Positions 1 to 4,961 of a stretch of 5,780 nucleotides of DNA are shown here, one piece after another. Source of the stretch: Gammaproteobacteria bacterium (GTDB lineage Bacteria > Pseudomonadota > Gammaproteobacteria > J044); assembly GCA_026995955.1 (NCBI GenBank), contig JALWNJ010000136.1, forward strand, positions 1 to 5,780, written 5' to 3'. A model generated the notes under the pieces. It had not been told where the DNA came from, did not search any database, and was given only the letters and a program-made list of their open reading frames with translations. The position numbers and the translations under genes are program-made. Positions within the stretch are counted from its first letter, which is position 1; the number at the start of each line of letters is the position of its first letter.

Positions 1-60
1 GAGGAAAAGGGCCTGATCACCGCCCGCGGCAAGACCATCGTCGTCTTCGGCACCCGCTGA
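1..60 (+). CDS. C-terminal end of an unidentified protein (partial)
   Basis: Frame 1 is open from the left edge to a TGA at 58-60 and encodes [19 protein letters not shown]. The codons are GC-rich and strongly biased to C or G in third position, like the confirmed genes here, so a real gene end is likely. The fragment has only 19 residues. I do not recognise the family, and it does not look like the RadC C-terminus that often precedes rpmB in enterobacteria. The short gap to rpmB contains a promoter candidate, so the two may be transcribed separately. Confidence 0.45.
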   Translation, partial: EEKGLITARGKTIVVFGTR

Positions 61-74
61 AGCCCCCAAACCCC

Positions 75-103
75 TTGATTTCGGCTGTCGGCGGTGGCAG
101 AAT
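75..103 (+). promoter_or_regulatory. Candidate sigma70-type promoter for rpmB-rpmG
   Basis: TTGATT at 75-80 and CAGAAT at 98-103 are separated by 17 bp, the optimal spacing. Each matches four of six consensus positions. Transcription would start near base 110, leaving a leader of about 48 nt before rpmB. This is inferred from motif and position only. Confidence 0.4.
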
Positions 104-157
104 GCCCGCCCTTTGATGGATCCGTGCGGATCATCGGCCAAGATTTCGGAGAGAGCC

Positions 158-393
158 ATGTCACGAGTGTGTCAGGTAACCGGGAAACGCCCCATGACCG
201 GCAACAATGTTTCCCATGCCAACAACAAGACCAAGCGTCGCTTCCTGCCCAACCTGCACGAGCACCGCTTCTGGGTCGAGAGCGAGAACCGCGGGTTCGG
301 CTGCGCGTCTCCGCCAAGGGCATGCGCATCATCGACAAGAAGGGCATCGACGCCGTGCTGGCGGACATCCGTGCCCGTGGCGAGAAGGTCTGA
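158..393 (+). CDS. rpmB: 50S ribosomal protein L28, interrupted by an apparent one-base deletion
   Basis: L28 is a component of the large ribosomal subunit. From the ATG at 158, with a GGAGAG ribosome-binding site just upstream, the frame reads [20 protein letters not shown] and continues through the family motif [19 protein letters not shown] (codon 45, 290-292). It then goes out of frame. The other half, [17 protein letters not shown] through IRARGEKV, continues in the +2 frame from base 295 to the TGA at 391-393. The span is 236 bp, exactly one base short of the 237 needed for a 78-residue L28, the usual length. Adding one base around 293 (for example giving TGG) restores Trp or another residue where relatives commonly have Phe, with no other damage. 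As L28 is normally important and both halves are perfectly conserved, a sequencing or assembly error is more likely than true loss. The gene is followed 11 bp later by rpmG, the usual partner. Confidence 0.93.
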
Positions 394-404
394 GGAGCTG
401 CGTC

Positions 405-560
405 ATGCGTGAAAAGATTCGTCTGGTCTCATCCGCCGGTACCGGCCACTTCTACACCACGACCAAGAACAAGAAGAACATGCCCGAGAAGATGGAGATC
501 AAGAAGTACGATCCCGTCATCCGCAAGCATGTGATGTACAAGGAAGCGAAGATCAAGTAA
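405..560 (+). CDS. rpmG: 50S ribosomal protein L33
   Basis: This encodes a 51-residue basic protein beginning [20 protein letters not shown] and ending EAKIK, a full-length match to proteobacterial L33, a small component of the large ribosomal subunit. It has no cysteines, so it is the zinc-free (C-minus) form. The start is fixed by a GAGGAG ribosome-binding site overlapping the rpmB stop region and by the conserved N-terminus. It lies 11 bp after rpmB and is followed within 25 bp by a strong terminator hairpin, so rpmB-rpmG form a two-gene transcription unit. Its frame is intact, unlike rpmB as printed. Confidence 0.97.
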   Translation: MREKIRLVSSAGTGHFYTTTKNKKNMPEKMEIKKYDPVIRKHVMYKEAKIK

Positions 561-582
561 GCCCCGGTCTTCCTGCCCCTGT

Positions 583-630
583 CCGAAGGCCCGCCGGTGC
601 GCGGGCCTTCGGCATTTGGGGTTGCCTTTT
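583..630 (+). terminator. Hairpin terminator after rpmG
   Basis: A perfect 12-bp stem, CCGAAGGCCCGC at 583-594 paired with GCGGGCCTTCGG at 601-612, has a six-base loop. The T-tract is weak and delayed (TTT at 615-617, then TTTT at 627-630). Its place directly after the last gene of the ribosomal protein unit supports termination. Confidence 0.8.
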
Positions 631-651
631 GGAACATCCTAATATTAGAAT
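622..651 (+). promoter_or_regulatory. Candidate promoter of the cytochrome c peroxidase gene with an overlapping palindrome
   Basis: TTGCCT at 622-627 and TAGAAT at 646-651 are 18 bp apart and match four and five of six consensus positions. The -35 overlaps the T-rich end of the preceding terminator. A perfect 10-bp palindrome, CTAATATTAG at 639-648, covers the spacer and the start of the -10 element, the classic place for a repressor site. The region from about 636 to 670 is AT-rich against a GC-rich background. The promoter assignment and any operator role are inferred. Confidence 0.45.
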
Positions 652-688
652 AAATATAAACTCAAACCGTATGCACAAGGGGGAAACC

Positions 689-1723
689 ATGCTGAAGAAG
701 ACCGTCCATCACTGCGCATTTGCCCTGGCGCTCATTGCTGCGCCCGCCTTCGCGGCGCAATGGGAGCCGCTGCCCGAAAAGGCCCCGGAGCCGGCAGACA
801 ACCCTACCACCGCCGCCAAGGTGGAACTGGGCAAGATGCTCTACTTCGACCCGCGTTTTTCCAAGACGGGCACCGTTTCCTGCAATTCCTGCCACAACCT
901 GATGGAAGGCGGTGACGACAGCCGTCCGGTGTCCTTCGGCGTGTTCGGCAAGAAGGGCGGTCGCAATGCGCCCACGGTATGGAATGCCGCCTTCCACTCG
1001 GTCCAGTTCTGGGACGGCCGCGCGCCTTCGCTCGAGGAACAGGCCAAGGGCCCGGTGGTGAATCCGGTAGAGATGGGCATGCCCACGCTGGAGGATGCCA
1101 TGAAGCGGGTGCGCCAGATCCCGGCCTATCGTGAATACTTCGTCAAGGCCTTCGGCGAAGACAACCCGATGACCGTGGACAACGCCGCCAAGGCCGTCGC
1201 CGCCTTCGAGCGCACCCTGATCACGCCCAACAGCCCGTACGACCGCTATGTAAAGGGCGACAAGTCGGCCATGACCGAGCAACAGGTGCGCGGCATGAAC
1301 ACCTTCGCCCAGGTGGGCTGCACCGCGTGCCACTCGGGGCCGGCCTTCAACGGCCCGAAACTGCCGGAGGGCAAGGGCTTCTTCCAGAAGTTCCCGGTAT
1401 TCGACAACGAACTGATCAAGAAGTATGGGCTCGACGAGGATCTGGGTCGCTATGAAGTGACCAAGAAGGAAAGCGACAAGCACATGTTCCGCGTGCCCAC
1501 CCTGCGCAATGTCGCGGATACCGCGCCCTATTTCCACAACGGCGCCGTACCGACGCTGGAAGAGGCCGTGCGCATCATGGCCAAGAGCCAGCTCAACCGC
1601 GACCTGAGCGACGCGCAGGTGGCCGACATCGTTGCCTTCCTCAATGCCCTGACCGGCGAATATCCGAAGATCGAGATGCCGCGCCTGCCCGCGACCCCGG
1701 GCACCACGCTCGTCACCGAGTAA
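689..1723 (+). CDS. Periplasmic dihaem cytochrome c peroxidase
   Basis: This enzyme of the CcpA/MauG superfamily reduces H2O2 to water in the periplasm using electrons from small c-type cytochromes or cupredoxins. The 344-residue product starts with a signal peptide (MLKK, a hydrophobic run to about residue 20, probable cleavage after AFA at 21-23). Two haem-attachment motifs follow: CNSCH at 65-69 for the peroxidatic haem and CTACH at 211-215 for the electron-transfer haem. Between them are the conserved NAPTVWNAAFH segment (93-103), FWDGRA (107-112) and NPVEMG (125-130), whose Glu128 corresponds to the family's catalytic glutamate. HMFRVPTLRNVADTAPYFHNG (265-285) carries Met266, the candidate axial ligand of the second haem. 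Length is typical of the family. The ATG at 689 is chosen because AAGGGGG lies just upstream and it gives a clean signal peptide; in-frame ATGs at 629 and 671 lack a good ribosome-binding site. It appears monocistronic, with a terminator on each side. The symbol varies (ccp, ccpA), so none is given. Confidence 0.96.
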   Translation: MLKKTVHHCAFALALIAAPAFAAQWEPLPEKAPEPADNPTTAAKVELGKMLYFDPRFSKTGTVSCNSCHNLMEGGDDSRPVSFGVFGKKGGRNAPTVWNAAFHSVQFWDGRAPSLEEQAKGPVVNPVEMGMPTLEDAMKRVRQIPAYREYFVKAFGEDNPMTVDNAAKAVAAFERTLITPNSPYDRYVKGDKSAMTEQQVRGMNTFAQVGCTACHSGPAFNGPKLPEGKGFFQKFPVFDNELIKKYGLDEDLGRYEVTKKESDKHMFRVPTLRNVADTAPYFHNGAVPTLEEAVRIMAKSQLNRDLSDAQVADIVAFLNALTGEYPKIEMPRLPATPGTTLVTE

Positions 1724-1740
1724 CCATCCGCAACCGGCAC

Positions 1741-1773
1741 AACGAGGCCCCGCACTGCGGGGCCTTTCTCGTT
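1741..1773. terminator. Terminator hairpin between convergent genes
   Basis: AGGCCCCGC at 1745-1753 pairs perfectly with GCGGGGCCT at 1757-1765 around a three-base loop. The flanks AACGAG (1741-1746) and CTCGTT (1768-1773) are also complementary, so a longer bulged stem is possible. TTT follows on the + strand. The hairpin lies 17 bp after the peroxidase stop and 16 bp past the end of the convergent phosphatase gene, so it probably serves the peroxidase and may act for both strands. The minus-strand T-tract is poor. Confidence 0.75.
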
Positions 1774-1785
1774 CCTGGCCAGGAA
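1772..1785. repeat. Perfect 14-bp palindrome in the convergent intergenic gap
   Basis: TTCCTGGCCAGGAA is its own reverse complement. It lies immediately beside the terminator hairpin and five bases before the phosphatase stop codon. As RNA it could form only a short five-bp stem with a GGCC loop. It may be a second terminator arm for the minus-strand operon or a protein-binding site. No function can be assigned from sequence alone. Confidence 0.5.
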
Positions 1786-1789
1786 ACCT

Positions 1790-2380
1790 TCAGGCGTTGA
1801 TCGCCGTCACCTGCCAGCGGTCGTCCTCGTGCCACAGGCGCGTGATGCCCGCGTTACGCACCCGGATGCGGTACATGGCGGCCGGGGGCGCCTGCAGCGC
1901 ATGCACCAGCGCGGCACGGATGACACCGGCATGGCACACCACCAGCACGCGCTCGCCACGATGGATGCGCACCCGCTCCTCGAGCGCCTCGGCCACCCGC
2001 CCGATGAAGGCGTGCAGATCTTCGGCGCCCTCGGGCCGGTGGCGCACCGGGTCCTCGTGAAAGGCGGCCCATTCCTCCGGCCAGCGGCTGCGCACCTCGT
2101 CGTGGGTACAGCCCTCCCAACGGCCGAAGCCGACCTCCTTGAGCCGCTCCTCCACGATCAGCGGCAGGTCGAAGCGGCCCGCCACCTCCTCGGCAAAGTC
2201 GCGGCAGCGCTTGAGCGGCGAGGTGACCACCGTGTGCCAGGGCGACTGCTCGTGCTCGGACACCCGCGCCCGCATCTGCGCCCAGCCCCATTCGCTCAGT
2301 GGATCGTCCACGCCATGGCCGCGATAGGCCCGCCCGCCCACCGGTTCGCCGTGGCGAATCAGCTCCAGCTCGGTACGCAT
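1790..2380 (-). CDS. Histidine phosphatase family protein (CobC/phosphoglycerate mutase-like)
   Basis: This is a 196-residue cytoplasmic member of the histidine phosphatase superfamily, which removes phosphate through a phosphohistidine intermediate. The N-terminal RHGEP motif gives Arg9 and the acceptor His10. DDPLSEWG (25-32), SPLKRCR with Arg58 (54-60), LKEVGFGRWEG with Glu82 (80-90) and VVCHAGVIRA with His150 (147-156) supply the rest of the active site. The LKE-x-x-FG-x-WEG signature resembles alpha-ribazole phosphatase (CobC). No other cobalamin biosynthesis gene is visible, so substrate is open and cobalamin work is only a possibility. The start at 2380 is chosen over an upstream ATG at 2428 because it places RHG eight residues in, as in the family, and lies two bases after the ampE stop, suggesting translational coupling. 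It is the last gene of the minus-strand operon. Confidence 0.9.
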   Translation of the reverse strand: MRTELELIRHGEPVGGRAYRGHGVDDPLSEWGWAQMRARVSEHEQSPWHTVVTSPLKRCRDFAEEVAGRFDLPLIVEERLKEVGFGRWEGCTHDEVRSRWPEEWAAFHEDPVRHRPEGAEDLHAFIGRVAEALEERVRIHRGERVLVVCHAGVIRAALVHALQAPPAAMYRIRVRNAGITRLWHEDDRWQVTAINA

Positions 2381-2382
2381 CT

Positions 2383-3261
2383 TCAGAGCAGGTTGGCGAT
2401 GGTCATCAGCGCCAGCACCACCACCCACACCGCCAGTGCACGCAGCAGCAGGTGGCTCGCCAGCTCGGTGACCAGCGCCACGCCGCGCGCATCCAGCTCG
2501 TCGGCCAGATAGCGCTCCAGATGAATGGCGGCCTCGCCAGACTCCGCCAGCAGCCGACGGTTCAGCTCGGGCAGATCACCGAGCGGCGCCCACAGCCGTT
2601 TGCGCAGGGCGGCAATCACACCATCGAGGCTGCCGGCCACGCCATAGGCCAGCGCCGCCAGGCGTGCCGGCGCCCAGTCGAGCAGCGCCAGGAAACGGCG
2701 TGCAGCCTCATGGAAGCGGGGGCCCACCCAATCCGGGTGTGTCGCCAGCTCGTGCAGCAGGCGATAGCCCGCCGCGCCCACCGGGCCCAGCACAAGGAAC
2801 CAGAAAACGACCCCGAACCAGCGCTGACCGGCCTCGGCAAAGGCGCCGCCCACCACGCCACGCAGCCGCTCGGCGGGGGCGTCCGGCATGGGGCCCTCGC
2901 CAAGCGCCTGCCAGGCCCGTTCCATGCGCGCCTCGTCCTCCATGGCCCAGCCCTCGACGAAGCGGTGCAGATCTTCGTCCAGATCGGGACCGAAGGCCAG
3001 CACCAGCACCGAGACGGCGAACACCAGCCACGGCAGACCCAGCAGCCAGCCATCGAGAAAGTCGGCGACCGCAGCCACCACCACCAGCGGCGGCAGCAGC
3101 ACCAGCAGCACGCCGAGCAGACCATCCATGTTGCCGAAACGCGCCGCGCGCTCGGCCAGCCAGCGGGTATAGCCGGCCATGGCGTCCAGGGCCCGCCACG
3201 GCTCGAACAGGCTGGTGAAACGCTCCAGGAACAGAGCCAGCAGCAGACTGAGGAAGGTCAT
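2383..3261 (-). CDS. ampE: AmpE family inner-membrane protein
   Basis: This 292-residue membrane protein belongs to the AmpE family, related to CobD/CbiB. AmpE is encoded with AmpD and has been described as a membrane component of beta-lactamase induction signalling, but its biochemical activity is poorly defined. Visible traits are a hydrophobic N-terminus (MTFLSLLLALFLER), membrane segments at about 47-66, 73-90, 149-167 and 266-292, and the family-typical segments FWFLVLGPVGAAGYRLLHEL (153-172) and LLDWAPARLAALAYGVAGS (193-211). The length is close to the usual 285 residues. The ATG at 3261 is preceded by GGGAG on the minus strand. It follows ampD by 35 bp and ends two bases before the phosphatase start, so it is the third gene of the operon. 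The ampD-ampE order is conserved in Proteobacteria and strengthens the assignment. Confidence 0.92.
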   Translation of the reverse strand: MTFLSLLLALFLERFTSLFEPWRALDAMAGYTRWLAERAARFGNMDGLLGVLLVLLPPLVVVAAVADFLDGWLLGLPWLVFAVSVLVLAFGPDLDEDLHRFVEGWAMEDEARMERAWQALGEGPMPDAPAERLRGVVGGAFAEAGQRWFGVVFWFLVLGPVGAAGYRLLHELATHPDWVGPRFHEAARRFLALLDWAPARLAALAYGVAGSLDGVIAALRKRLWAPLGDLPELNRRLLAESGEAAIHLERYLADELDARGVALVTELASHLLLRALAVWVVVLALMTIANLL

Positions 3262-3296
3262 CGGGGGACTCCCGTTGGTATCGTTGTTGCCGAAGG

Positions 3297-3863
3297 TTAC
3301 CCCGCCGGGACGGGCTTTTCCAACCGCGCCGCCAGCAGCGCCCAGTCGAAGGCGGGGCCGGGGTCGGTCTTGCGACCGGGGGCGATGTGCTCATGGCCGG
3401 TGATGCGGTCCGGCCCGAGGCGCGGGTAGGCCGCGAACAGGGCCTGCAGCACCGCCACCAGGCGCTCGTACTGCACCGCCTCGTACGGGACCTCGTCGCT
3501 GCCCTCCAGCTCGATGCCGATGGAGAAGTCGTTGCAGCGCTCGCGTCCCTCGTGACAGGACACCCCGGCATGCCAGGCACGACGATGGAAGGGCACGAAC
3601 TGGGTGATGGCCCCGTCCCGTTCGATCAGCACATGGGCCGAGACGCGCAGATCGCGCACCTCGTCCAGATAGGGATGTACCCCGGGGGGGATGTCGTTGC
3701 AGAACAGGCGTTCCACCCAGCCGCTGCCGTATTCCCCCGGCGGCAGGCTGATGTTGTGCAGCACCACCAGGTCGATGTCGCAACCCGCCGGGCGCGCATC
3801 CTGGTTGGGCGATTCGACGAAGCGCACGCCCTCGAGCCGGCCACTGGCCGGATCCACCCTCAT
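3297..3863 (-). CDS. ampD: 1,6-anhydro-N-acetylmuramyl-L-alanine amidase AmpD
   Basis: AmpD is a cytoplasmic zinc amidase of the amidase_2 family. It cuts the amide bond between anhydro-N-acetylmuramic acid and the stem peptide during peptidoglycan recycling; losing it raises anhydromuropeptides and derepresses AmpR-controlled beta-lactamases where those exist. The 188-residue product matches the E. coli length (183). Zinc ligands are visible as His36 (VVLHNISLPPGEYG), His157 (ITGHEHIAPG) and Asp167 (RKTDPGPAFDW). Glu118 (SIGIELEG) and Lys165 correspond to the known catalytic Glu116 and Lys162 of Citrobacter AmpD. There is no signal peptide, as expected for AmpD rather than the periplasmic AmiD. 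The ATG at 3863 is chosen because it overlaps the upstream gene's stop as ATGA and gives the conserved N-terminus; longer in-frame extensions are Arg/Ala/Gly-rich read-through of the neighbour. No ampR or ampC is in this window. Confidence 0.96.
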   Translation of the reverse strand: MRVDPASGRLEGVRFVESPNQDARPAGCDIDLVVLHNISLPPGEYGSGWVERLFCNDIPPGVHPYLDEVRDLRVSAHVLIERDGAITQFVPFHRRAWHAGVSCHEGRERCNDFSIGIELEGSDEVPYEAVQYERLVAVLQALFAAYPRLGPDRITGHEHIAPGRKTDPGPAFDWALLAARLEKPVPAG

Positions 3864-4231
3864 GGCGCCTCCTGCGGCGGGGCGGCGAGCAGCGCATCCA
3901 GCGCCGCGGCCAGGCGCGCCGGCAAGGCCTCGGCCTGCAGCGCGCCGTGGTATTCGCCGTCGCGCCACACGAACAGGGCCGGCAGGTGGAACACCTCGAA
4001 TTCCTGCACGATGCCGGCCTCGCGCCCAGCGTCGGCCTCGAACAGCCGCAGGTCGGAGCGGCTACGGGCCAGCTCGAGCAGCGCGGCGCGCATGGCGCGA
4101 CAGCTGCCGCAGGCCGGCGCGGTCAGCAGCAGCACCGCCACGCCCGGGGTCTCGGCCATGCGTTGATGCAGGTCGAACTGGCTCACTGCCTCGAATTCCG
4201 CGCCTGGTTTTGGGGTAGAATCCGCGCTCAT
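3860..4231 (-). CDS. Thioredoxin-like protein with a CGSC motif
   Basis: The 123-residue product has a thioredoxin fold pattern: strand VAVLLLTAPA (31-40), active-site motif CGSC at 41-44 followed by a helix, a second strand LRLFEADA (61-68), and the cis-proline loop FHLPALFVW (81-89, Pro84). CGSC replaces the classical CGPC, which usually changes redox potential; a thiol-disulphide role is inferred, not shown. No signal peptide is visible, so it is probably cytoplasmic. The ATG at 4231 is chosen because it keeps the N-terminal helix before the first strand; Met25 is the alternative. No strong ribosome-binding site precedes it. Its TGA overlaps the ampD ATG, so the two are translationally coupled, and it heads the operon with ampD, ampE and the phosphatase. 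The region before it is shared with the divergent can gene. Confidence 0.85.
   Translation of the reverse strand: MSADSTPKPGAEFEAVSQFDLHQRMAETPGVAVLLLTAPACGSCRAMRAALLELARSRSDLRLFEADAGREAGIVQEFEVFHLPALFVWRDGEYHGALQAEALPARLAAALDALLAAPPQEAP
4216..4221 (+). promoter_or_regulatory. Candidate -10 element for can, inside the divergent thioredoxin-like gene
   Basis: TAGAAT on the + strand, in the context GGGGTAGAATCC, matches five of six -10 consensus positions and lies 46 bp before the can start. No good -35 is present at 17 bp; TCGAAT at 4191-4196 is the closest but is 19 bp away. The element falls within the first codons of the oppositely oriented thioredoxin-like gene. The divergent starts are only 36 bp apart, so the promoters must overlap coding sequence. 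Confidence 0.4.
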
Positions 4232-4267
4232 GACGCCAATGCTAACCCGCCAGGGGGACAATCGGCC

Positions 4268-4897
4268 ATGAAACTGCTCAAGGAACTGTTCGACAACAAC
4301 CGCAAGTGGGCGGAGCAGGTGGAACGCGACCACCCCGGGTTCTTCAAGGCGCTGTCGCAACAGCAGTCGCCCGACTACCTGTGGATCGGATGCTCCGACA
4401 GCCGCGTGCCGGCCAACGAGATCGTCGGCATGCTACCCGGCGAACTGTTCGTGCACCGCAATGTCGCCAATGTGGTGGCGCAGACCGACTTCAACTGCCT
4501 GTCGGTACTGCAATACGCCGTCGAGGTGCTGCAGGTCAAGCACATCATCGTCTGCGGACACTACGGCTGCGGTGGGGTCAAGGCCGCGCTCACCAACCAC
4601 CGCCATGGCCTGATCGACAACTGGCTGAGCAGCATCAAGGATGTCTACCGGCGCCACGAGGCCCAGTTCGAGGCGCTCGACGAGGAGCAGCGCGTGGACC
4701 GGCTGTGCGAACTCAATGTCATCGAGCAGGTGCACAATGTGTGCCGCACCACCATCGTGCAGGATGCCTGGGACCGCGGCCAGGAACTCTCCGTGCACGG
4801 CTGGATCTACGGCATCGGGGACGGCCGCCTGCGCGACCTCGACACCGTGATCACCGGCAAGGACCAGCTCGAGGCCATTTACCGCTTCGCCGACTGA
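4268..4897 (+). CDS. can: Beta-class carbonic anhydrase (type II, Can-like)
   Basis: This cytoplasmic zinc enzyme interconverts CO2 and bicarbonate, supplying bicarbonate for carboxylases including those of fatty acid and nucleotide synthesis. The 209-residue product (E. coli Can has 220) keeps the same numbering for the zinc ligands and catalytic dyad: Cys42, Asp44 and Arg46 in CSDSR, then His98 and Cys101 in CGHYGCGG. Trp39, Arg64 and Tyr181, which form the non-catalytic bicarbonate pocket of the E. coli and Haemophilus enzymes, are all present, which predicts allosteric type II behaviour with low activity at low pH. The ATG at 4268 has AGGGGGAC upstream at 4252-4259, a rather long spacing of about 10 bases, and gives the family's MKLLKELFDNNRKWA start. 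It diverges from the thioredoxin-like gene and is followed 64 bp later by purD. Confidence 0.97.
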   Translation: MKLLKELFDNNRKWAEQVERDHPGFFKALSQQQSPDYLWIGCSDSRVPANEIVGMLPGELFVHRNVANVVAQTDFNCLSVLQYAVEVLQVKHIIVCGHYGCGGVKAALTNHRHGLIDNWLSSIKDVYRRHEAQFEALDEEQRVDRLCELNVIEQVHNVCRTTIVQDAWDRGQELSVHGWIYGIGDGRLRDLDTVITGKDQLEAIYRFAD

Positions 4898-4927
4898 GCG
4901 ACAAGCACCCGACCACTGCGGTAAAAT
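4898..4927 (+). promoter_or_regulatory. Candidate promoter of purD
   Basis: GCGACA at 4898-4903 and TAAAAT at 4922-4927 are separated by 18 bp and match four and five of six consensus positions. The -35 begins directly after the can stop codon. Transcription would start around 4934, about 28 nt before purD. No PurR-type operator was recognised. purD could also be reached by read-through from can, since no terminator hairpin was seen between the two. Confidence 0.4.
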
Positions 4928-4961
4928 CGGCACCATTCCCATCTCCGACAGGAGTCCCGGC

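Noticed and set aside
636..670. AT-rich patch as a sign of horizontal transfer
   Set aside because: It is only about 35 bp, lies exactly where a promoter is expected, and the genes on both sides share the window's GC-rich codon use.
629..688. Upstream in-frame starts for the peroxidase at 629 or 671
   Set aside because: Neither has a ribosome-binding site, 629 would lie upstream of the likely -10 element, and both put polar residues before the signal peptide. ATG 689 has AAGGGGG just upstream.
662..1537. Long minus-strand open frame (291 codons) opposite the cytochrome c peroxidase gene
   Set aside because: It is the complement of a clearly conserved dihaem peroxidase. Its translation shows no family motif and only reflects the low stop-codon rate of GC-rich DNA.
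1790..3261. A cobalamin biosynthesis cluster (cobC-cobD)
   Set aside because: The membrane protein has AmpE-type motifs and follows ampD, and no other cobalamin gene is present.
2299..3429. Long plus-strand open frame (376 codons) across ampE and parts of its neighbours
   Set aside because: It is antisense to AmpE, and its translation is a Gln/His/Arg-rich low-complexity product with no domain pattern. It crosses real gene boundaries.
2708..3580. Minus-strand open frame (290 codons) spanning ampD and ampE in another frame
   Set aside because: It is Arg/Ala/Gly-rich and crosses the ampD stop and ampE start, while the correct frames there give full conserved proteins.
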